This document shows, one piece after another, positions 1-4,982 of a DNA stretch of 8,878 nt. This stretch comes from Thermoleophilaceae bacterium. GTDB taxonomy: Bacteria > Actinomycetota > Thermoleophilia > Solirubrobacterales > Thermoleophilaceae. The notes under the pieces were generated by a model. It was not told where the DNA came from. It was given only the letters and a program-made list of their open reading frames with translations, and made no database searches. Position 1 is the stretch's first letter. Every line of letters starts with the position of its first letter. Location of the stretch: assembly GCA_013812065.1 (NCBI GenBank), contig JACCUC010000126.1, positions 1-8,878 of the forward strand, given 5' to 3'. Made by a program: the position numbers and the translations under genes.

Positions 1-625
1 CGCGCACCTCGGCGATCGCGGCGGCGGCGGCGGCGTAGGCCGGCTCGAAGCCTTCGGTGTCGGCGTCCTCGGCGAAGACGTTGGCGATCACCGTGACCTC
101 GTGGGTAAAGTGGTCGAAGGCCAGCAGGACGTCTGAGACCATGAGCGCCAGGTCGGGGAGGTCGAGCTCGTCTGGGTTCGGCGCGCCGACCGAGGGCTCG
201 GCGTGGCGGACGAGGTCGTAGCCGAACAGGCCGACCGCTCCGCCCGCGAACGGCGGCCCGCCGCCGCACAGTGGCGCCGGCCGGTAGCGCGCGAGCTCCT
301 CGGCCACGGCGAGGTAGGGGTCGGCGTACCGGCGAGGCTCTCCGCCCACGGTCAGGACCCCCCGGTCGAGACGAACCGTGGTTCGCGGGCGCACGCCCAC
401 GAACGACCAGCGCCCGAAGCGCTGGCCCTGCTCGGCGGACTCGAGCAGGAAGGAGGGCTCCTCGCCGCGCAGCTTGAGGTAGGCCGCGACCGGGGTCTCG
501 CAGTCGTCGATGAAGGCGTGGCGCAGGGGCACGACGGTGTGGTCGCGGGCGAGCGCGCGAGCCTCCTCGAGGCCCGGCTCGACGACCAGCTCGTGGGCGC
601 GCTCGGCGGCCGCAGGCGCGCTCAC
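1..625 (-). CDS. trpE: Anthranilate synthase component I, N-terminal part (runs off left edge)
   Basis: TrpE converts chorismate plus ammonia (from a glutamine amidotransferase partner) to anthranilate, the first committed step of tryptophan synthesis, in the cytoplasm. About 208 N-terminal residues are present. They match the Anth_synt_I N-terminal domain: D41-C-E-T-P45, AYLKL (48-52), SFLLESAEQGQRFGRWSF (58-75), and a later GGAVGLFGYDLVR block near residues 130-142. The LLES motif (60-63) is the known tryptophan feedback-binding element of the family, so feedback inhibition is likely. The chorismate-binding catalytic half lies outside the window. I chose the GTG start at 625 because a strong GAGGTGA Shine-Dalgarno lies 7 bases before it; an in-frame TTG at 631 is the alternative. 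The gene follows hisIE by 12 bases and is probably co-transcribed with it. PabB is a related possibility, but the LLESAEQG context favours TrpE. Confidence 0.9.
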   Translation of the reverse strand, partial: MSAPAAAERAHELVVEPGLEEARALARDHTVVPLRHAFIDDCETPVAAYLKLRGEEPSFLLESAEQGQRFGRWSFVGVRPRTTVRLDRGVLTVGGEPRRYADPYLAVAEELARYRPAPLCGGGPPFAGGAVGLFGYDLVRHAEPSVGAPNPDELDLPDLALMVSDVLLAFDHFTHEVTVIANVFAEDADTEGFEPAYAAAAAAIAEVR

Positions 626-632
626 GAGCAAG

Positions 633-639
633 TCACCTC
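633..639 (-). promoter_or_regulatory. Shine-Dalgarno of trpE overlapping the hisIE stop
   Basis: On the minus strand, GAGGTGA lies 7 bases before the GTG start of trpE and shares bases with the TGA stop of hisIE. This is a strong ribosome binding site and decides the GTG at 625 as start. It suggests translational coupling of the two biosynthetic genes. Confidence 0.7.
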
Positions 640-1240
640 AGCGGGCCCGCGCGTTGAGCTCGGCGAGGGCGTCGGCGAGCGAGAGGCCGCGCGAGGCCAT
701 CAGGACGGCGAGGTGATAGAGGACGTCGGCAGCCTCCTCCGCCACGCGCTCGTAGGACTCCTCGGCGGCCGCCCGGGCTACCTCCTCGGCCTCCTCGCGA
801 ACCTTGGCGCCGATCCGCGGGGCGTCGGCGAGCAACTCGCGGGTGTAGGAGCGCCCGTCGGCCTCGCCTCCACGTCGCTCGGCGATCGTCCGCTCGAGGG
901 CGGCAAGCGCCTCGGCGGGAACCGGCTCGGTGTCGCCGCGGAAGAAGCAGGTGCGCTCGCCCGTGTGGCAGGCGGGCCCGGCCGGGTCGACGAGGGCAAC
1001 GAGCGCGTCGCCGTCGCAGTCGAGCCGCAGCGCCCGCACCCGCTGGATGTTGCCCGAGGTCTCGCCCTTGTGCCAGAGCTCACCGCGCGAGCGGCTGAAG
1101 AGATGGATCTCTCCGGTCGCTCGGGTCCGCTCGAGTGCCTCGGCGTTCATGTACGCGAGCGTGAGCACCTCGCCGCTCGAGGCGTCCTGGACCACGCACG
1201 GCACGAGGCCGCGCTCGTCGTAGGCGATCTCTGCGTCCAT
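638..1240 (-). CDS. hisIE: Bifunctional phosphoribosyl-AMP cyclohydrolase / phosphoribosyl-ATP pyrophosphatase
   Basis: This 200-residue cytoplasmic enzyme catalyses steps 2 and 3 of histidine synthesis: PR-ATP pyrophosphohydrolysis (HisE half) and PR-AMP ring opening (HisI half). The HisI domain (about 1-105) shows AYMNAEAL (29-36), SRSRGELWHKGETSGN (49-64), the metal site D74-C-D-G-D78, and C91-H-T-G plus C98, the zinc cysteines. The HisE domain (about 108-198) shows the MazG-like helical motifs: EEAEEV around 149-154, then EEAADVLYHL (168-177), whose acidic residues bind magnesium. The length is normal for the fused enzyme. The ATG at 1240 has no Shine-Dalgarno but has TAGAAT 6 bases upstream, suggesting a leaderless message. 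trpE follows 12 bases downstream. No other his gene is in the window, so this looks like the end of a his block or a separate his-trp unit. Confidence 0.95.
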   Translation of the reverse strand: MDAEIAYDERGLVPCVVQDASSGEVLTLAYMNAEALERTRATGEIHLFSRSRGELWHKGETSGNIQRVRALRLDCDGDALVALVDPAGPACHTGERTCFFRGDTEPVPAEALAALERTIAERRGGEADGRSYTRELLADAPRIGAKVREEAEEVARAAAEESYERVAEEAADVLYHLAVLMASRGLSLADALAELNARAR

Positions 1241-1246
1241 GGCTCG

Positions 1247-1252
1247 ATTCTA
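1247..1252 (-). promoter_or_regulatory. Candidate -10 element for a leaderless hisIE transcript
   Basis: The minus-strand hexamer TAGAAT ends 6 bases before the hisIE ATG. Initiation about 7 bases downstream of a -10 box would start the RNA at the A of the ATG. There is no purine-rich Shine-Dalgarno and no convincing -35 hexamer. This is a sequence match only; the element is short, and its placement is what makes it credible. Confidence 0.4.
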
Positions 1253-1254
1253 AG

Positions 1255-1279
1255 GCGGGTCGGACAGGTTCGACCCCGC
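1255..1279 (-). terminator. Candidate terminator hairpin after the toxin gene
   Basis: Read on the minus strand, GCGGGGTCG - 8-base loop - CGACCCGC forms an 8-bp stem with one bulged G. It begins 20 bases after the stop codon of the PIN toxin gene and ends just before the putative hisIE -10 box. There is no T-tract, so intrinsic termination would be weak. It could instead be an operator for hisIE. Confidence 0.4.
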
Positions 1280-1299
1280 GCATGTCGGCGCGCAGGCTC

Positions 1300-1728
1300 T
1301 CAATGGGCGGCCCCCGGGCTGATCACCCTGAGCCCGGCGTCCCCTGCGGCCTCGAGCTGACGGCGGTCATAGCTGACGAACGCTTCGAGATCCGATGCGA
1401 AAGCCAAGGCACTCGCTACGTGGATGGCGTCCAGAGTCCTGAGACGCGGCGGGCCGAGCCTCGCCGACGAGCTGAGCAACGGGCGCCCGAGCGGCACGAG
1501 GTCGAGTCCTTCGAGAACCCGCTGCGACTCGTGCCGGAACCTCGCACGCGCGGTCGCGTTCGCCCGGACGCGGGCAAGGGCGCGCGGGACCTCCGCGAGA
1601 ACGAGCTCGCTCGTCGCCAAGCGCGCCGCCGAGACGGCCGTTCTCAGGGCAACGGACTCGCGCTCGAGCAACACGAGCTTGACGACTGCCGACGCGTCGA
1701 GATAGAGCAGCAGCGACCGGCGGGTCAC
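1300..1728 (-). CDS. vapC: PIN-domain toxin, VapC-type ribonuclease
   Basis: This 142-residue PIN-domain protein is the likely toxin of a type II toxin-antitoxin pair. Family members are magnesium-dependent endoribonucleases that cleave tRNA or rRNA when not bound by antitoxin. The acidic PIN residues are visible: D11 in YLDASAVVKL, E46 in SELVLAEV (E41 is an alternative), D100 in LDAIHVASAL, and D121 in VSYDRRQ. The length is typical. The start is GTG at 1728, overlapping the antitoxin stop by 4 bases (GTGA), so translation is probably coupled to the antitoxin; no clear Shine-Dalgarno is present. The RNA target cannot be read from the sequence. The protein looks intact, with no missing acidic residue and no frameshift. 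Confidence 0.88.
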   Translation of the reverse strand: MTRRSLLLYLDASAVVKLVLLERESVALRTAVSAARLATSELVLAEVPRALARVRANATARARFRHESQRVLEGLDLVPLGRPLLSSSARLGPPRLRTLDAIHVASALAFASDLEAFVSYDRRQLEAAGDAGLRVISPGAAH

Positions 1729-2024
1729 ACGCCGTAGTCCGGCTCTTCGCGCGTCTCCTCGAGGGCTTTCGTTCCGGCATACGGATCGTCGAGCGCGACC
1801 GGCTCGATCTCGTCGAGGTAGTAGTGCAGCGGCCGCTTTGCAGGGACCACCTTTCCCTCCGCGATCAGCCGAGCGATGGGGTCCTCGTCCTCGGGAAGCG
1901 GGGCCAGCAGGGCGATCGGGCGGTTGCGCTCGGTGACGACGACGCGCTCTCCCTTACGGGCGCGGTCGAGGTAGCGGCTGAGATTCTGGCGAAGATCGCG
2001 AACCCCCACAGTGTTACTGTTCAT
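1725..2024 (-). CDS. vapB: Phd/YefM-family antitoxin (cognate of the PIN toxin)
   Basis: This 99-residue protein has an N-terminal Phd/YefM DNA-binding fold (about 6-44: VGVRDLRQNLSRYLDRARKGERVVVTERNRPIAL, here listed only as the span) and an acidic, probably flexible C-terminal half (45-99) that would wrap and neutralise the toxin. Proteins of this family repress their own operon and do so more strongly as a complex with toxin. The start is taken as ATG at 2024 rather than the GTG at 2030, because a TACAAT -10-like box ends only 1 base before the GTG but 7 bases before the ATG. The toxin gene follows with a 4-base overlap. Calling it VapB rests on its PIN partner; by fold it is Phd/YefM rather than AbrB or RHH type. 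Confidence 0.85.
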   Translation of the reverse strand: MNSNTVGVRDLRQNLSRYLDRARKGERVVVTERNRPIALLAPLPEDEDPIARLIAEGKVVPAKRPLHYYLDEIEPVALDDPYAGTKALEETREEPDYGV

Positions 2025-2037
2025 GTACACGATTGTA
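2008..2037 (-). promoter_or_regulatory. Antitoxin-toxin promoter and likely autoregulatory operator
   Basis: On the minus strand, a -10-like TACAAT (2032-2037) is followed 7 bases later by the antitoxin ATG, a leaderless arrangement without a Shine-Dalgarno. Between them lies the palindrome TGTACA (2024-2029), which is the core operator motif reported for YefM-YoeB autorepression. A second palindrome, ACAGT-N3-ACTGT (2008-2020), falls within the first codons. Both are placed to block initiation when bound. I could not identify a clear -35 box. Confidence 0.5.
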
Positions 2038-2066
2038 GCGCCTGTGTGCGCACCGAACCTCGCAGC

Positions 2067-2090
2067 GGCGGCGCGACGCAGGTCGCCGCC
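2067..2090 (-). terminator. Candidate terminator hairpin after ybeY-era
   Basis: Read on the minus strand, GGCGGCGAC - CTGC - GTC-GC-GCCGCC gives a 9-bp GC stem with a 2-base bulge and a 4-base loop. It starts about 21 bases beyond the era stop codon and lies upstream of the antitoxin promoter. No T-run follows, so this is a GC-rich hairpin candidate rather than a canonical intrinsic terminator. Confidence 0.4.
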
Positions 2091-2111
2091 TCCGGCCCGA
2101 TGGGACCGCGC

Positions 2112-3509
2112 TCACTCGATGCCGAGCCGGTCGAGCAGCGCCTCGTCCCTGCGCCAATCCCGGCGCACGCGGACCGTGAGATCGAGATGGACGCGCCGTC
2201 CGGTGAGCGTTTCGATCTCGCCCCGCGCGGCGGTGCCGATCGCGCGGACCATGCCTCCCCCCCGCCCGACGAGGATCGACTTCTGCGACTCGGACTCAGC
2301 CCACAGGTGGGCGTGCACCACGAGCGTGCCGGCGGGGCGATCCTCGATCTCGTCGATCTCGACTTCGACGGCGTGGGGCAGCTCCTCACGCGTGCGGGCG
2401 AGGACCTGCTCTCGGACGAGCTCGGCCAGGCGGACCTCGGCTGGTAGGTCGGTGGGCTCCTCGGGCGGGTATAGGTAAGGCCCCTCGGGCACGAGGCCGA
2501 CGAGCGCCTCGAGCAGGGGCTGGACGCCCGCCCCGGTGCGAGCCGAGATCGGGAAGATCTCGGCCTCGGGGGGGAGCTCGAGCTCCGCGGCCGCGCTCAA
2601 GGCGGCGACCGTACGGGGGTGGTCGAGAGCGTCGACCTTGTTCACGGCCACCACGCACGGGATCCGGGCGGCGGTCACCGCCGCCGCGATGAAGCGGTCG
2701 CCCGGGCCCACCGCCTGCTCGCCGTTGAGGAGGACGAGCGCGGCGTCGGAGTCGCGCAGCTCGCGCTCGGTGCGGCGCTGCATGCGCTCGGTCAGGGCGT
2801 CGCGCGGTCGCTGCGACCCGGGCAGGTCGACGAGCACGAGCTGCCAGTCCTCGCCGGTCGCGATTCCCCGGATGGCGCGGCGGGTGGTCTGGGGCCGCGG
2901 AGAGACGATCGCGACCTTGGTACCGACGATCCGGTTGAGCAGCGTCGACTTGCCGACGTTGGGGCGGCCGGCGAGGGCGACGAAGCCGGCTCTGGTGGTC
3001 GCGTCTCGCCTCTGCCCGGGAGGCCGTGGCCGGCGGGTCCTGTCGGCTGCGGCCCATCCCCCTCGCGGGGGTGGGCCTCCGCCGCCACCCGCCGGAGGGG
3101 CGCCGCGGTGGTCGGCGCTACTTCGAGCGAGCTCCGCGAGCACTCTTGATTGGAGGGCCAGCATCTCGCCGGCGTCGGTCTCGTGGTCGTGGCCGCAGAG
3201 ATGGAGGACGCCGTGGACGACTGCCTCTTCGAGGTCGGCGGTGTGCTCGGGGCAGATGACTATGTCGCCGAGCTCGCGCGGGCCGGCGGTCGGACCGGGG
3301 CCGTCGACCGGGAAGGAGAGGACGTCGGTCGGTTCTTCCTTGCCACGGTGCTCGTGGTTGAGGCGGGCGATGTCGTGGGCTTCGACGAGAGCGATCGCCA
3401 GATGGCCCTCCCCCACCCCGGCTGCGGCGAGGGCGGCCCGGGCCGCTCGAAGCAGGCCGGGCCGCCGCGGCGCGGGCGCCTCGAGCTCGATCTCGGGCCC
3501 GTCGGTCAC
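2112..3509 (-). CDS. ybeY-era: YbeY endoribonuclease fused to GTPase Era
   Basis: This single 465-residue frame carries two ribosome-maturation proteins. YbeY (about 1-135) has the metal-binding motif HGVLHLCGHDH, with H99, H103 and H109; it is a single-strand RNase needed for 16S rRNA 3'-end processing and rRNA quality control. A Gly/Pro/Arg-rich linker (about 136-172) follows. Era (about 173-465) shows G1 GRPNVGKS (181-188), PQTTR (206-210), G3 DLPG (228-231), G4 NKVD (290-293), G5 SAR (322-324), and a C-terminal KH domain with SQKSILVGRGGG (408-419), which binds the 16S 3' end. No ATG, GTG or TTG lies near the Era boundary; the nearest in-frame candidate is a GTG inside the YbeY end. A true fusion is therefore the simplest reading. 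The G3 DLPG replaces the usual DTPG. The start GTG overlaps the phoH stop by 4 bases. A sequencing or assembly error joining two genes is the alternative. Confidence 0.9.
   Translation of the reverse strand: MTDGPEIELEAPAPRRPGLLRAARAALAAAGVGEGHLAIALVEAHDIARLNHEHRGKEEPTDVLSFPVDGPGPTAGPRELGDIVICPEHTADLEEAVVHGVLHLCGHDHETDAGEMLALQSRVLAELARSSADHRGAPPAGGGGGPPPRGGWAAADRTRRPRPPGQRRDATTRAGFVALAGRPNVGKSTLLNRIVGTKVAIVSPRPQTTRRAIRGIATGEDWQLVLVDLPGSQRPRDALTERMQRRTERELRDSDAALVLLNGEQAVGPGDRFIAAAVTAARIPCVVAVNKVDALDHPRTVAALSAAAELELPPEAEIFPISARTGAGVQPLLEALVGLVPEGPYLYPPEEPTDLPAEVRLAELVREQVLARTREELPHAVEVEIDEIEDRPAGTLVVHAHLWAESESQKSILVGRGGGMVRAIGTAARGEIETLTGRRVHLDLTVRVRRDWRRDEALLDRLGIE
3051..3098. repeat. Tandem overlapping inverted repeats in the YbeY-Era linker DNA
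   Basis: Two GC-rich palindromes overlap here. On the plus strand, GGCCCA-T-CCCCC, a TCGC loop and GGGGG-TGGGCC (3051-3077) form an 11-bp stem with one bulged T. CCTCCG and CGGAGG (3076-3098) form a second stem of 6 bp. They encode the Gly/Pro-rich linker between YbeY and Era, outside both folded domains. They may be a remnant of the former intergenic region or a small palindromic element; this is inference. Confidence 0.5.
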
Positions 3510-4462
3510 CCGCGCGCCGGCGCCCCCCGCTCCGCGTAGCGGTCGTAGGCCTCGACGATGCGCTGGACGAGCTTGTGGCGCACGACGTCCTCGCCGCCGA
3601 AGCGCACGAACTCGATCCCCTCCACCTCACCGAGGATGTCTCCGATCACGAGCAGCCCCGACCGCTGGTCCTGCGGGAGGTCGACCTGGGTGACGTCGCC
3701 CGTGACGACCATCTTCGAGCCGAAGCCGAGCCGCGTCAGGAACATCTGAATCTGCTCGGGGCTCGTGTTCTGGGCCTCGTCGAGGATGATGAAGGAGTCG
3801 TTGAGCGTGCGCCCTCGCATGTAGGCGAGCGGCGCGATCTCGATCTGGCCGCGCTCGAGGTACTGGTTGACCCGCTCGGGCTCGAGCATGTCGTAGAGCG
3901 CGTCGAAGAGCGGTCGCAGGTAGGGGTCGACCTTGGCCATCAGGTCGCCGGGCAAAAAGCCCAGGCGCTCGCCGGCCTCGACCGCCGGGCGGGTGAGGAC
4001 GATGCGGTTGACCTCGCGCCGCGAGAGCGCGGCGACGGCCATGGCCACCGCGAGGAACGACTTGCCGGTGCCCGCCGGGCCGATGCCCACGGTCACGGTG
4101 TGGTCGCGGATCGCGTCGACGTACTGCTTCTGGTTGACGGTCTTGGGCGCGACGCTCAGCGCGCGATGGCGCCAGACCACGTCCTCGAGGATGCGGCTCG
4201 GGCTCTCGTGGCGGTCGAGTGCGCCTGTGATCGCCGTGATCGTCCCCGGCGCGACCTCGTGTCCCTGGCGGATCAGGTCGGCGAGCTCGCGGACCACGGT
4301 CTCGGCCGTCTCGACCTCGGCCTCCTCGCCCTCGACGGTCAGGACGTTGCCGCGCAAATACACCTCCGCCTCGAGATGTCCCTCGAGCGAGCGCATGACC
4401 GCGTCGTGGGCACCGGCGAGCTCGGTCGCCACCTGGTCGGGGAGCTCGAGCTGGGTCCTCAA
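3506..4462 (-). CDS. phoH: PhoH-like P-loop ATPase
   Basis: This cytoplasmic PhoH/YbeZ-family ATPase has 318 residues from the chosen start. Homologues sit beside ybeY and are linked to RNA metabolism and ribosome assembly; the exact reaction is not settled. The N-terminal RNA-binding-like region (about 1-95) contains YLRGN (35-39). The ATPase has Walker A GPAGTGKS (128-135), RPAVEAGERLGFLPG (158-172), and Walker B IILDEAQN (225-232). VTGDVTQVDLP, near 260, is the family's sensor-like motif. The TTG at 4462 is preferred: it overlaps the yqeY stop (TTGA) and has GGGAG 7 bases upstream (4470-4474). The open frame continues far upstream without a stop, but that stretch lies over yqeY and beyond and looks like random basic sequence. 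An in-frame GTG ten codons further in is the alternative start. The 3' end overlaps ybeY-era by 4 bases, so this is one operon. Confidence 0.88.
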   Translation of the reverse strand: MRTQLELPDQVATELAGAHDAVMRSLEGHLEAEVYLRGNVLTVEGEEAEVETAETVVRELADLIRQGHEVAPGTITAITGALDRHESPSRILEDVVWRHRALSVAPKTVNQKQYVDAIRDHTVTVGIGPAGTGKSFLAVAMAVAALSRREVNRIVLTRPAVEAGERLGFLPGDLMAKVDPYLRPLFDALYDMLEPERVNQYLERGQIEIAPLAYMRGRTLNDSFIILDEAQNTSPEQIQMFLTRLGFGSKMVVTGDVTQVDLPQDQRSGLLVIGDILGEVEGIEFVRFGGEDVVRHKLVQRIVEAYDRYAERGAPARG

Positions 4463-4908
4463 GCGGCGGCTCCCAGGAGCTTCTCGCGAACGGCGGCGCT
4501 GACCCGCCGCCCGTCGGCACGGCCGTCGACGCGCGGCATGACGATCGACATCACCCGGCCCATCTCCTTTGGAGACGACGCGCCGGACTCGGCGACGGCA
4601 TCGCCCACGAGCGCCTCGAGCTCCGAGTCGGAGAGCTCGGCCGGGAGGTAGGCCTCGATCAGCTCGGCCTCGGAGCGCTCCCCCGCGGCCACGTCGGTGC
4701 GACCGGCGTCGGCGTAGGCCTCGGCGGCCTCGAGCCGGCGCTTTCGCTCGCGGCGCAGCACGGCGACCTCGTCGGCATCGTCCGGGCCGGCCTCCTTCGT
4801 CGCCTTTTGCAGCTCGGAGACGACGAGCCGCAGGGCAGCGGCGCGCTCGCGGTCGCCCGACCTGAGGGCGGAGGCGGCGTCGGCCTGGACCTGCTCGAGG
4901 ATCGACAT
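4459..4908 (-). CDS. yqeY: GatB/YqeY-domain protein
   Basis: This 149-residue YqeY-family protein is related to the C-terminal domain of GatB, the amidotransferase subunit that recognises tRNA. Stand-alone YqeY proteins are widespread, but their role is not established; tRNA or aminoacyl-tRNA binding is the usual guess. Family features seen are ALRLVVSELQKATKE (25-39), the ERKRRLEAAEAYADAGRTD stretch (54-72), ERSEAELIEAYLPAELSDSEL (77-97), and the C-terminal KEMGRVMSIVMPRVDGRADGRRVSAAVREKL region. The length is typical. The ATG at 4908 has no Shine-Dalgarno; TACACT lies 8 bases upstream. It is the first gene of the minus-strand operon, overlaps phoH by 4 bases, and diverges from the permease gene. 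Confidence 0.9.
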   Translation of the reverse strand: MSILEQVQADAASALRSGDRERAAALRLVVSELQKATKEAGPDDADEVAVLRRERKRRLEAAEAYADAGRTDVAAGERSEAELIEAYLPAELSDSELEALVGDAVAESGASSPKEMGRVMSIVMPRVDGRADGRRVSAAVREKLLGAAA

Positions 4909-4982
4909 CCGGTCTAAGTGTAGGCGGGGGGCTCCCGGCTCGAAGCCGCCGGGTCCCCGACCGGGTTGCTAAGAACTCAGAC
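4909..4982. promoter_or_regulatory. Divergent promoter region between yqeY and the permease gene
   Basis: This 74-base spacer must hold the promoters for both directions. On the minus strand, TACACT (4917-4922) ends 8 bases before the yqeY ATG, fitting a leaderless start. On the plus strand, the weaker TAAGAA (4970-4975) ends 7 bases before the permease ATG, and no Shine-Dalgarno is visible. A short palindrome, CGGCT-CGA-AGCCG (4936-4948), lies midway and could be a shared operator. The -35 elements are not recognisable. Confidence 0.45.

Noticed and set aside
1267..1277. GGTTCGACCCC, resembling a tRNA T-loop
   Set aside because: There is no acceptor stem, D-arm or anticodon arm around it, and the flanking bases instead pair as the hairpin at 1255-1279.
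203..1360. 385-codon open frame on the plus strand
   Set aside because: It runs antisense to trpE and hisIE, is Ala/Arg/Gly-rich without any recognisable motif, and is explained by high GC in third codon positions.
2025..2030. GTG at 2030 as the antitoxin start, adding two residues
   Set aside because: It would lie 1 base from the -10-like box and before any likely transcription start, and the ATG at 2024 fits better.
3950..3962. GGGC-A5-GCCC palindrome resembling a terminator
   Set aside because: It lies within the conserved phoH GFLPGD codons, where the T5 run encodes Phe-Leu; the stem is only 4 bp.
3575..4651. 358-codon open frame on the plus strand opposite phoH and yqeY
   Set aside because: It is antisense to well-supported genes and has the composition of a GC-skew shadow with no domain.
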